Assembly (NCBI GenBank): GCA_965205155.1
Contig: OZ242033.1
Coordinates: 1,054,001-1,118,000 of the forward strand
From: Aldehydirespirator sp965205155
GTDB taxonomy: Bacteria; Actinomycetota; Acidimicrobiia; Acidimicrobiales; Aldehydirespiratoraceae
Reading direction: 5' to 3'
DNA: 64,000 bases
Shown: positions 17,551-25,017 of the stretch, piece by piece
Layout: every line of letters starts with the position of its first letter
How positions within the stretch are numbered: the stretch's first letter is position 1
The notes under the pieces: model-generated
The model's input: the letters and a program-made list of their open reading frames with translations, nothing else
What the model was told of the DNA's origin: nothing
Databases searched by the model: none
Made by a program: the position numbers and the translations under genes

Positions 17551-17660
17551 CCGCGAGCCGCTTGTCGAGCTATGCGGTGGGTATGACCGCGGGCCGCTTG
17601 TCGAGCTATGCGGTGGGTATGACCGCGGGCCGCTCTATGGGGGGATCCCGGTGGGTCTAG
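17547..17660 (+). repeat. Tandem 36-bp repeat forming a 37-codon ORF between nuoA and nuoB
   Basis: Two full and one partial 36-base units, phased at ATGs 17547, 17583 and 17619, differing by one base. They encode two tandem 12-residue units MTA(S/G)RLSSYAVG followed by MTAGRSMGGSRWV. The first ATG overlaps the nuoA stop (ATGA) and the TAG at 17658-17660 lies inside nuoB just after its GTG at 17651. Ribosomes leaving nuoA could therefore translate through to the nuoB start. Because 36 is a multiple of three, adding units does not break the frame. Confidence 0.5.
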
Positions 17661-18151
17661 TCGAGTCGGGCAAGGTTCCCAAGCCGCTGTCAACCTTGCT
17701 CAACATGAGCCGCAAATACTCGCTGTGGGTGTATCAGTGGGGCCTGGCCTGCTGCGCCATAGAGATGGGCGCGGCTTTCGGCTCACCCCGTTACGACGTC
17801 ATGCGCCTTGGCGTGATCCCCCTGCCTGCCAGCCCTCGGCAGGCGGACCTGGTGGTGATCTCCGGCACCGTCACCGACAAGATGGCGCCCTCGGTGCGCC
17901 GCCTGTACGAGCAGATGCCCGATCCCAAGTACGTCATCTCCATGGGGTCCTGCGCCAACTGCGGCGGTCCCTACTGGGACAGCTACTCGGTCACCAAGGG
18001 CGTCGACCAGGTCGTGCCGGTCGACGTGTACGTGCCCGGCTGCCCGCCCCGGCCCGAGGCCCTGCTCGAGGGGATTGTCATGCTCCAGGAGCGCATCCAG
18101 AACGAGGACATGGGCGAGCGTTGGAGGGGTGAGCCGATTGTCGTCGACTGA
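17651..18151 (+). CDS. nuoB: NADH-quinone oxidoreductase subunit B (copy 2)
   Basis: Peripheral-arm subunit holding cluster N2, the direct electron donor to quinone. 166 residues from GTG 17651. The N2 ligands are all present: the CC pair in GLACCAIEMG near residue 37, GSCANCGG near residue 100, and PGCPPRPE near residue 130. The gene end overlaps the nuoC start. Confidence 0.95.
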   Translation: MGLVESGKVPKPLSTLLNMSRKYSLWVYQWGLACCAIEMGAAFGSPRYDVMRLGVIPLPASPRQADLVVISGTVTDKMAPSVRRLYEQMPDPKYVISMGSCANCGGPYWDSYSVTKGVDQVVPVDVYVPGCPPRPEALLEGIVMLQERIQNEDMGERWRGEPIVVD

Positions 18152-18821
18152 CACCGGCACGCCGGAGGCCGACGCCCTCGACGCCCCTCCCGCCGACGTT
18201 CACGTCGAAGCGCTGCTGGCCCGCATGCGCAGCGCGCTGGGAGACGCCCTCGTCGAGTCGGATGCCGGCCGCGGTCTTCTCTGGGTGCGAGTGGAGCGCG
18301 ACGCCTGGGCCGACCTCGCAAGCTGGTTGCGCGACGAGGAGGGCTTCGGGTTCTTCAACTTCCTGTCTGCCATCGACTGGATGCCGTCGCCATTCGGGCG
18401 CGACATGGACAGCGCGGTGGACAACGTGCTCGATCCTCCCGAGCCCAGCGAGCCGCCTCCGACCGAGACCGGAGCGGCCGGCGGGGACACCCGCTTCCAG
18501 CTCCTGGCCCGAGTCAACGACGTGACCACGGGTCGTTCGGTGATCGCCAAGGCAGACCTGCCCGGCGACGACCTGCACGCCCCGAGCTGGGTGCCGACCT
18601 ATCCCGGCGCCGACTGGCACGAGCGCGAGGCCTGGGAGATGTTCGGGATCGACTTCGACGGTCACCCGGGGCTGCGCCACATCTATCTTCCCGGTGAGTT
18701 CGAGGGCCATCCGCTGCGCAAGGACTACCCGTTGCTGGCCCGCCGGGTGAAGCCCTGGCCCGGCCTCGTCGACGTCGAGCTGATGCCCGAAGCAGACGAT
18801 GAGAAGGGCGGCACACCGTGA
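18129..18821 (+). CDS. nuoC: NADH-quinone oxidoreductase subunit C (copy 2)
   Basis: Peripheral-arm structural subunit of the 30-kDa type. About 230 residues from GTG 18129; a TTG at 18138 is better spaced from GGAGGGG and is an equally possible start. Signature HEREAWEMFGIDFDGHPGLRHIYLP near residue 165 and HPLRKDYPL near residue 195. A Pro/Glu-rich insert (DPPEPSEPPPTETG) interrupts the N-terminal domain. It overlaps nuoB upstream and nuoD downstream (GTGA). Confidence 0.93.
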   Translation: MSRLSSTDTGTPEADALDAPPADVHVEALLARMRSALGDALVESDAGRGLLWVRVERDAWADLASWLRDEEGFGFFNFLSAIDWMPSPFGRDMDSAVDNVLDPPEPSEPPPTETGAAGGDTRFQLLARVNDVTTGRSVIAKADLPGDDLHAPSWVPTYPGADWHEREAWEMFGIDFDGHPGLRHIYLPGEFEGHPLRKDYPLLARRVKPWPGLVDVELMPEADDEKGGTP

Positions 18822-19987
18822 CCGTCACCGAGCGCCAGCAGCTCAGCTACATCGCGGCCCAGGCCGCCGATGCCCGCGTCAATCTGGAGATCGAGACCGA
18901 GGGCATGACCCTCAACATCGGCCCCCAGCATCCGGCCACCCACGGCACGCTGCGCATCATCGCCAAGCTCGACGGAGAGCAGGTGGTGTCGGCCGAGCCG
19001 GTCATGGGCTACATGCACCGGGGCTACGAGAAGCTGGCCGAGGTGCGGACCTACCCTCAGGTCACCACGTTGATCAACCGCATCGACTGGTTGGGCAGCT
19101 TCGCCAACGAGGTGCCGTTCATCCTGGCCGCGGAGCAGCTCATGGAGGTGGAGGCCCCGCCCCGGGCCCAGTGGATCCGCACCATCCTCTTCGAGCTGAG
19201 CCGCATCGCCAACATAACCCTGTTCCTGGGCGACATGGCGGTGCAGGTGGGGGCCATCACGCCGGTGTTCTTCGCCTTCCGGGACCGGGAGCATGTTCTC
19301 AACCAGATAGAGGCGGCTACCGGGGGGCGTTTCCACCCCAACTTCGACCGGATCGGCGGCCTCAAGGACGACCTCCCGGCCGGCTGGGTGGCCGAAACAC
19401 GCCAGGCCATGCGCAAGATCCGCACCTTCTGCGACCAGATCGAGGAGCTGGTGGAGGGCAACGAGATCTTCCAGGCCCGCACCCGGGGCATCGGCGTGAT
19501 CCCGCCCGACGTCGGCCTGTCCTACGGCCTGACCGGGGCCAATATCAGGGCCTCCGGGGTGGACTGGGACCTGCGCCGCGACAGCCCGTGCGGGCTCGTC
19601 CACGACCAGGTCGACTGGAAGGTCTGGACCCATCCCGACGGCGACTCCTTCGCCCGGTTCTGGGTGCGCCTGCAGGAGACCCGTGAGGCGACCAAGATCG
19701 TCGACCAGCTGCTGGACGGGATCCCGTCGGGGCCGATCATGGCCAAGGTGCCCGTCATCATCAAGGTGCCCGCGGGCGAAGCCCATGTAGAGACGGAGAA
19801 CCCTCTGGGAGTGATGGGCTACTACGTCGTGTCCAAGGGGGACCTGTTCCCGTTCCGGGTGAAGATCCGCTCGGCGTCGTTCTCGAACGTGTCGATCACG
19901 CCGTGGCTGCTCAAGGGGGTCTACGTCCCCGACATCATCACCATCCTGGGAAGCCTCTACTTCATCCTCGGAGACATCGACCGATGA
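18818..19987 (+). CDS. nuoD: NADH-quinone oxidoreductase subunit D (copy 2)
   Basis: 49-kDa subunit that forms the quinone site with NuoB and NuoH. 389 residues from GTG 18818. Hallmarks: LNIGPQHPATHGTLRI near residue 30 with the quinone-site His, MGYMHRGYEKLAE, and the universal C-terminus LGDIDR. The Arg in THGTLR corresponds, to the best of my knowledge, to the arginine methylated in NDUFS2 by NDUFAF7; a homologous methyltransferase is encoded at 30352-31446. The stop overlaps the ATG of a 16-codon ORF. Confidence 0.95.
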   Translation: MTVTERQQLSYIAAQAADARVNLEIETEGMTLNIGPQHPATHGTLRIIAKLDGEQVVSAEPVMGYMHRGYEKLAEVRTYPQVTTLINRIDWLGSFANEVPFILAAEQLMEVEAPPRAQWIRTILFELSRIANITLFLGDMAVQVGAITPVFFAFRDREHVLNQIEAATGGRFHPNFDRIGGLKDDLPAGWVAETRQAMRKIRTFCDQIEELVEGNEIFQARTRGIGVIPPDVGLSYGLTGANIRASGVDWDLRRDSPCGLVHDQVDWKVWTHPDGDSFARFWVRLQETREATKIVDQLLDGIPSGPIMAKVPVIIKVPAGEAHVETENPLGVMGYYVVSKGDLFPFRVKIRSASFSNVSITPWLLKGVYVPDIITILGSLYFILGDIDR

Positions 19988-20034
19988 TCTGGTGGGGTGC
20001 TGAACGGGGGCCTGCTGAGGGGGTCGACCGATGA
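19984..20034 (+). repeat. Duplicated nuoD/nuoH junction forming a 16-codon ORF
   Basis: TCGACCGATGATCT occurs at the nuoD end and again 47 bases later at the nuoH start. The first ATGA overlaps the nuoD stop and opens a 16-codon ORF (MIWWGAERGPAEGVDR) whose stop is in the second ATGA, the nuoH start. The last residues VDR echo the IDR end of NuoD. This keeps a stop/start overlap at both ends. Confidence 0.55.
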
Positions 20035-21062
20035 TCTCGGTGCTGTCGGAGCTCTCCTACTGGCAGGTCACCTCGATCAGGGTGGCGGCGGGCCTGGTGG
20101 CCGTGTTGCTGGTGGCGGGCACGCTGGTTTACGCCCACCTGTTCAAGATGGTGAGCTTCATGCAGAGCCGGCTGGGTCCCATGGAGGCCGGCCCCTACGG
20201 CTCCCTGCAACTCATGGCCGAGATCGGCAAGTTCCTCCAGAAGGAGGACATCGTTCCCCGCCGGGCCGACCGCTTCGTGTTCAAGGCCGCTCCGTTCGTG
20301 GTCCTCACCTCGACGTTCCTGCTGCTCGTCGTGCTTCCGGGGGGTCCGGACGCATGGTTCATATCCAACGACCTGGGGATCTACCTGGCCATGGCCGTCA
20401 GCTCGGTGTCGGTCATCGGCATCCTCATGGCGGGCTGGGGCTCGGCCTCCAAGTACTCGCTCCTCGGCGGGCTGCGGGCCACCGGCCAGCTCATCGCCTA
20501 CGAGCTGCCCCTGCTGCTGGCGGTGGTCGGGGTGGTGATCCAGGCTGAGACCATGAACCTCCAGGAGATCGTGCTGGCCCAGGCCAACGGCGAGATCTTC
20601 GGCTGGGGGGCCATCGGCAACCCGTTCATCATCACCCAGTTCGCCGGTTTCATCATCTTCATGATCGCCATGCAGGCCGAGCTGACCCAGACCCCGTTCG
20701 ACATGCCCGTGGCCGAGTCGGAGCTGGTCACCGGCTACATGACCGAGTACTCGGGCCTGCGGTTCCTGCTGTTCTTCATCGGGGAGTTCGCCACCGCCGG
20801 CGTGTTCTCGGCCATCGCGGCGGTGTTGTTCCTGGGCGGCTGGTACGTGCCGGGTCTCGACCCGGCCGACAACCTGTTCAACGTGGTCGGGCCGCTGGTG
20901 CTGTTCGGCAAGGTGGTGCTCCTGACGTTCCTGGTCTTCTGGGTCCGGTTCACCTTCCCTCGCTTCCGCGAGGACCAGCTCCAGCGCCTGGCCTGGAAGT
21001 TCCTGGTACCGCTGGCGCTGGCCAACATCGTGGTCACCGGCGTGCTCAAGGTGGTGGTGTGA
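20031..21062 (+). CDS. nuoH: NADH-quinone oxidoreductase subunit H (copy 2)
   Basis: 343 residues, close to the standard bacterial length and 80 shorter than copy 1. Motifs: MQSRLGPMEAGPYGSLQLMAEIGKFLQKED near residue 45 and AELTQTPFDMPVAESELVTGYMTEYSGLRF near residue 220, where copy 1 has the more canonical AELNRPPFDLVEAEQELVGG. This divergence in the quinone-entry loop fits a paralogous complex with different partners. The C-terminus TGVLKVVV is tandem-duplicated past the stop. Confidence 0.94.
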   Translation: MISVLSELSYWQVTSIRVAAGLVAVLLVAGTLVYAHLFKMVSFMQSRLGPMEAGPYGSLQLMAEIGKFLQKEDIVPRRADRFVFKAAPFVVLTSTFLLLVVLPGGPDAWFISNDLGIYLAMAVSSVSVIGILMAGWGSASKYSLLGGLRATGQLIAYELPLLLAVVGVVIQAETMNLQEIVLAQANGEIFGWGAIGNPFIITQFAGFIIFMIAMQAELTQTPFDMPVAESELVTGYMTEYSGLRFLLFFIGEFATAGVFSAIAAVLFLGGWYVPGLDPADNLFNVVGPLVLFGKVVLLTFLVFWVRFTFPRFREDQLQRLAWKFLVPLALANIVVTGVLKVVV

Positions 21063-21148
21063 TGAGCCTCGTGACCGGCGTGCTCAAGGTGGTGGTGTGA
21101 TGAGCCTCGTGACCGGCGTGCTCAAGGTGGTGGTGTGATGAGCCTCGT
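21035..21148 (+). repeat. Tandem 38-bp repeat across the nuoH/nuoI junction, two 12-codon ORFs
   Basis: The last codons of nuoH plus the first codons of nuoI are repeated so that the unit occurs three times with 38-base period. This creates two identical ORFs, 21062-21100 and 21100-21138, each MSLVTGVLKVVV. Every stop shares one base with the next ATG (TGATGA), ending at the nuoI ATG. The nuoI start (MSLVPGLVKGLVV) is itself similar to the NuoH end, which may have helped misalignment and duplication. Confidence 0.65.
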
Positions 21149-21680
21149 ACCCGGCCTCGTCAAGGGGCTGGTAGTGACCGGCTCCACCATCGTGCGCACG
21201 GTGTTCCCCAAGCGAGGGGTGCGAACGCTGATGCCCGCGCCGACGAAGGGCGCAGCCACCGTGCAGTACCCGCACGTGAAGGAGGCACCGCCGACCCGGG
21301 CCCGGGGCGTGATCGCCCTGCATGAGGGCAACTGCACCGCCTGCATGCTGTGCGCCCGCGAGTGCCCGGACTGGTGCATCTACATCGAGGGCCACAAGGA
21401 GAAGGCCCCGCCCCGCCGCGCCGGAGGCAAGCCGAGGCAGGTCAACATTCTCGACCGCTTCGACATCGACTACGCCCTGTGCATGTTCTGCGGCATCTGC
21501 GTGGACGTGTGCCCGTTCGAGGCCCTGTTCTGGAGTCCCGAGTACGAGTTCTCCGAGCCCCGCATCGCCGACCTGCTCCACGACAAGGAGCGGCTGACGG
21601 AGTGGATGGAGACCGTGCCCGACTTCGAGGACTACGAATCGGGCTCGGTGGCCAAGAAGCTGAAAGTACCCCCGACATGA
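21138..21680 (+). CDS. nuoI: NADH-quinone oxidoreductase subunit I (copy 2)
   Basis: 180 residues from ATG 21138, the third copy of the repeated start. Both [4Fe-4S] motifs are intact: CTACMLCARECPDWC near residue 70 and CMFCGICVDVCPFEA near residue 114. Lacks the long acidic tail of copy 1. In enzymes without NuoEFG, this subunit is a likely docking site for a reduced ferredoxin or another electron-input protein. The end overlaps nuoJ by ATGA. Confidence 0.95.
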   Translation: MSLVPGLVKGLVVTGSTIVRTVFPKRGVRTLMPAPTKGAATVQYPHVKEAPPTRARGVIALHEGNCTACMLCARECPDWCIYIEGHKEKAPPRRAGGKPRQVNILDRFDIDYALCMFCGICVDVCPFEALFWSPEYEFSEPRIADLLHDKERLTEWMETVPDFEDYESGSVAKKLKVPPT

Positions 21681-22216
21681 CGTCTGCGGGCGTGTTTGCC
21701 GCGGCCGCTTCGGGCGGCGACCTGTTCGTGGCCCAGAACGTGTTCTTCGGCGTGATCGCGCTGGTGATGATCGTGTCCGCGATCCGGTGCGTGACCACCC
21801 GCAACGTCGTGCACGCCGCCCTGTGGCTGGTGCTGGTGCTGGCCGGCGCGGCGGCCCAGTTCATCCTGCTGGGCTCGGAGTTCGTGGCCGTCACCCAGGT
21901 GCTGGTCTACATCGGCGCCATCATCGTGCTGTTCCTGTTCGGGATCATGCTCACCAAGGCCTCGATGGGCGACGACGACTCGGTGGCGGGCGAGAAGCGG
22001 CTCATGGCCGGCCTGGTGGCCGTGCTGCTGGCCGTGGTGATGGGCATCGCACTCATCGACAGCTACTCGGACACCCGGGTGGTGATCGACGAGCCCCAGC
22101 GCTTCGCCGCGGTGTCCGACGCCATCTTCAGCCAGTACATAGTGGCCTTCGAGGCGGTGTCGGTGCTGCTGCTGGCTGCCCTGATCGGCGCCATCGTCGT
22201 GGCCCGCAAGGAGTAG
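21677..22216 (+). CDS. nuoJ: NADH-quinone oxidoreductase subunit J (copy 2)
   Basis: 179 residues, five membrane helices. QVLVYIGAIIVLFLFGIMLT carries the helix-3 pi-bulge motif. ATG 21677 overlaps the nuoI stop. Unlike most junctions in this operon, nuoJ and nuoK are separated by 118 bases that contain an AT-rich inverted repeat and a bridging ORF. Confidence 0.93.
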   Translation: MTSAGVFAAAASGGDLFVAQNVFFGVIALVMIVSAIRCVTTRNVVHAALWLVLVLAGAAAQFILLGSEFVAVTQVLVYIGAIIVLFLFGIMLTKASMGDDDSVAGEKRLMAGLVAVLLAVVMGIALIDSYSDTRVVIDEPQRFAAVSDAIFSQYIVAFEAVSVLLLAALIGAIVVARKE

Positions 22217-22224
22217 GGGCGGCC

Positions 22225-22338
22225 GTGACCCAACTCTCACCCCCCCGCGCTGGTGCTGTATATCGCGATTTCATGTCATTATCGCATGTTTTCGCGATGA
22301 GAACGGCTGGCACGGCCCGCAGGAGCGTCGAGCCGTGA
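22225..22338 (+). CDS. 37-codon bridging ORF between nuoJ and nuoK with an AT-rich inverted repeat
   Basis: A GTG 8 bases after the nuoJ stop opens a 37-codon ORF whose TGA overlaps the nuoK GTG (GTGA at 22335). Inside, about 22259-22300 is conspicuously AT-rich and contains ATCGCGA and TCGCGAT arms about 20 bases apart, able to pair. The peptide resembles nothing known. The insertion leaves nuoK coupled to an upstream reading frame. Expression unproven. Confidence 0.35.
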   Translation: MTQLSPPRAGAVYRDFMSLSHVFAMRTAGTARRSVEP

Positions 22339-22634
22339 TCCTCAACCAGTTCCTCCTGCTGGCCGCGATCCTGTTCTGCATCGGCGTGTACGGCGTGCTG
22401 GCCCGCCGCAACGGGATCATGGTCCTGATGTCCGTCGAGATCATCCTCAACTCGGTGAACATCAACCTGGTGGCGTTCGGAGCCTTCCGCGACCATGTGG
22501 CCGGAGAGGTGTTCGCCCTGTTCGTGATCGCAGTGGCCGCGGCCGAGGTGGGCATCGGCCTGGCCATCGTCCTGCTCATCTACCGCAACCGACGAAGCAT
22601 CGACCTCACCGAGGCCGATCTGCTCAAGGGCTAG
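22335..22634 (+). CDS. nuoK: NADH-quinone oxidoreductase subunit K (copy 2)
   Basis: 99 residues from GTG 22335, three helices. The conserved membrane glutamates lie in VLMSVEIILNSVNINLVAF and AAAEVGIGLAIVLL. Standard length for the family. Followed by dispersed repeat copy 3 before nuoL. Confidence 0.94.
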   Translation: MILNQFLLLAAILFCIGVYGVLARRNGIMVLMSVEIILNSVNINLVAFGAFRDHVAGEVFALFVIAVAAAEVGIGLAIVLLIYRNRRSIDLTEADLLKG

Positions 22635-22790
22635 AGGCCGAGCGGGTAGGAGGCGACACGTGAACATGCTGGCGAAGCACTCAGCGAGGCCGTGGCCCGA
22701 GCGGCCCGTGAGCGCAGCGAACAAGAGCGGGAAACACCACGCCGCACCGCGAGGCGGCGTCACCTACCCGCGCGTGTTCTGAGGGGACCT
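22634..22790 (+). repeat. Dispersed intergenic repeat, copy 3, with a 40-codon ORF (22660-22782)
   Basis: The repeat core at 22684-22733 sits between nuoK and nuoL. An ideal AGGAGG at 22648-22653 lies six bases before a GTG at 22660, whose first bases (GTGAACATGCTGGC) closely match the real nuoL start (GTGAACGTGCTCGC at 22797). The original nuoL ribosome site therefore seems to have been duplicated or displaced when the repeat arrived. From 22660 a 40-codon ORF ends at 22782, 14 bases before nuoL. In another frame the core reads GEALSEAVARAARERSEQERE. Confidence 0.6.
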
Positions 22791-22796
22791 ACAGCC

Positions 22797-24968
22797 GTGA
22801 ACGTGCTCGCCGCCGCGCTCGCCGCCGCCGAGGAGACCGTCGCTTACGGGCCCAGCTCCGTAGACAGCGCCGGGTTCTTCCTCAACTTCGCCTGGCTGGT
22901 GCCGCTGCTGCCCGCCCTGTCGTTCGCGGGCATCCTGCTGTTCGGCAAGCGCATGCGGCGCAAGGGCTCCGAGCTGGGCGTCGCCGCGGTGGCGGGCTCG
23001 TTCGTGCTGTCCCTCGGAGCGGTGATCACCTGGATCGGCCATCGCGACGACGCCCACGAGGGCGTCCAGGCCGTGCACCGCACGGTGGGATGGCTGAACT
23101 GGGGCGGCACCACCTACGACGCCGGCATCCTGCTGGACGGCCTCTCGGTGATGATGCTCTTCGTGGTGACGGCGGTGTCGCTGCTGGTGCACATCTACAG
23201 CACCGACTACGTGGCCGGCGACGCCCGCTACACCCACTTCTTCGCCTTCTTGAGCCTGTTCACCGCGGCCATGCTGTTCTTCGTCCTCAGCGACAACCTG
23301 CTGCAGATGATCGTCGGCTGGGAGCTGGTCGGCGTGTGCTCCTTCGTGCTGATCGGGCACTGGTGGGAGGACAAGGCCAACTCCGACGCCGCCCTCAAGG
23401 CCTTCTTCACCAACCGGGTCGGCGACATCGGCCTGCTGGTGGGCGTGTCGATCCTGTTCTTTGCCGCGGGCCGCACCTTCGACACCCTGACCCTGTCCGA
23501 GCGCATCAACGCGGGCGACGTGAGCCACACCGCCCTGGTGGTGGCGTCGCTGTGCCTGCTGGCCGCGGTGATGTCCAAGTCGGGCCAGTTCATACTGCAC
23601 ACCTGGCTGCCCGACGCCATGGCCGGACCCACGCCGGTGTCCGCGCTCATCCACGCCGCCACCATGGTGGTGGCCGGGATCTTCATGGTGGCCCGCCTCT
23701 ACCCGGTGTTCTGGGAGGGGATGTCGATCGCCGGCTCGAGCATCAACATTCTTGCGCTGGTCGGCGCGGTCACCCTGCTGTTCGGCGGGCTGCTGGCGTT
23801 CACCCAGAACGACATCAAGAAGGTGCTGGCCTACTCCACCGTCAGCCAGCTCGGCTACATGGTGATGGCCCTGGGTGTCGGCGCATGGACCGCCGCCATG
23901 TTCCACCTGTTCACCCACGCCTTCTTCAAGGCGTGCCTGTTCCTGGGGTCGGGCTCGGTGAGCCACGCCGTGCACAGCTTCGACATGAAGACCGACATGG
24001 GCGGGCTCCGCAAGGTCATGCCCCACACCTACCGCACGTTCCTGGTGGCCACGGTGGCCCTCATGGGCCTGCCCCCACTGGCCGGGTTCTGGTCCAAGGA
24101 CGAGATCCTGGCCGGCACCGGCGGCTGGGGCCTGTTCGGCGGCACCGGTGCCAACGGCAACTACACCCTGATGCTGGTGATGGGCATGGTGGGCGCGGCG
24201 GTGACCGCGGCCTACATGACCAGGGTCACCTACCTCACGTTCTTCGGCACCTACCGGGGCCACGGCCATCCCCACGAGTCGGGGCCGCGCATCCTGGTGC
24301 CGCTGTACGTGCTGGCGTTCTTCGCGGTGGTGGCCGGGCTGTTCAACATGCCCAAGGGCTTCCAGTTGTGGCCCGAGGCGTGGCAGGAGCGCTTCGGCCA
24401 TTACGTAGAGCCGGTGGCCGCCTACTTCCCGGCCATCGGCCACGCCAAGCCCAGCTGGTCGCTGGCCGTCGTCTCGGTACTGGTGGCCCTGATCGGCGCC
24501 GGCCTGGCCTGGCGCTACTACTTCAAGGGCGTGCAGCAGCGCTCGGAGGCCGCGGGGCAGCAGCTGACCGAGATCGACGACGGGCCGGTCTCGCGGGGCG
24601 GCCTGCCGCGGGCGGTTCACACCGCGCTGGTCAACAAGTACTACTTCGACCACCTCTACACCGGCGTGATCGTCAAGGCGGTCAAGGGCCCCCTGGCCAA
24701 GGCCACCTACTGGTCCAACCAGCGCGTCATCGACGGCGTCGTCAACGAGGCCGGCCGCCAGTCGGTGGCCGCGGGCCGCGCCGTGTACGACCACATCGAC
24801 CAGACCCTCATCGACAGGGTCATCGTGGACGGCTCGGGCCGGGCCTCCGACGGCGCCGGCGAGAGCCTGAGAGGCATGCAGACCGGCAAGGTCCAGCAGT
24901 ACGCCGCCATCCTGTTCGCGGCGGCGACCATCCTCGCCGGCGTGTTCATGCTCATCCTGTCGCTGTGA
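22797..24968 (+). CDS. nuoL: NADH-quinone oxidoreductase subunit L (copy 2)
   Basis: 723 residues from GTG 22797; the open frame extends further upstream only because the dispersed repeat is open in that frame. Motifs: MIVGWELVGVCSFVLIGHWW near residue 170, LPDAMAGPTPVSALIHAATMVVAG near 275, QNDIKKVLAYSTVSQLGYM, THAFFKACLFLGSGSVSHA. It keeps the C-terminal lateral-helix extension with a final membrane anchor, and is about 100 residues longer than copy 1. Confidence 0.95.
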   Translation: MNVLAAALAAAEETVAYGPSSVDSAGFFLNFAWLVPLLPALSFAGILLFGKRMRRKGSELGVAAVAGSFVLSLGAVITWIGHRDDAHEGVQAVHRTVGWLNWGGTTYDAGILLDGLSVMMLFVVTAVSLLVHIYSTDYVAGDARYTHFFAFLSLFTAAMLFFVLSDNLLQMIVGWELVGVCSFVLIGHWWEDKANSDAALKAFFTNRVGDIGLLVGVSILFFAAGRTFDTLTLSERINAGDVSHTALVVASLCLLAAVMSKSGQFILHTWLPDAMAGPTPVSALIHAATMVVAGIFMVARLYPVFWEGMSIAGSSINILALVGAVTLLFGGLLAFTQNDIKKVLAYSTVSQLGYMVMALGVGAWTAAMFHLFTHAFFKACLFLGSGSVSHAVHSFDMKTDMGGLRKVMPHTYRTFLVATVALMGLPPLAGFWSKDEILAGTGGWGLFGGTGANGNYTLMLVMGMVGAAVTAAYMTRVTYLTFFGTYRGHGHPHESGPRILVPLYVLAFFAVVAGLFNMPKGFQLWPEAWQERFGHYVEPVAAYFPAIGHAKPSWSLAVVSVLVALIGAGLAWRYYFKGVQQRSEAAGQQLTEIDDGPVSRGGLPRAVHTALVNKYYFDHLYTGVIVKAVKGPLAKATYWSNQRVIDGVVNEAGRQSVAAGRAVYDHIDQTLIDRVIVDGSGRASDGAGESLRGMQTGKVQQYAAILFAAATILAGVFMLILSL

Positions 24969-25017
24969 CCCCCCAGAACGCAATCCCCCAGTACCCAGGA
25001 GCTTCGAGGACCCAGTT

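Noticed and set aside
17541..17640. CRISPR array from the 36-bp repeats near 17.5 kb, or the 38-bp and 35-bp repeats at 21.1 and 36.2 kb
   Set aside because: The repeats are head-to-tail without spacers and are copies of adjacent gene ends; no cas genes are present.
22692..22796. Upstream extension of nuoL copy 2
   Set aside because: The extra 35 residues are encoded by the dispersed repeat; NuoL homology begins after GTG 22797.
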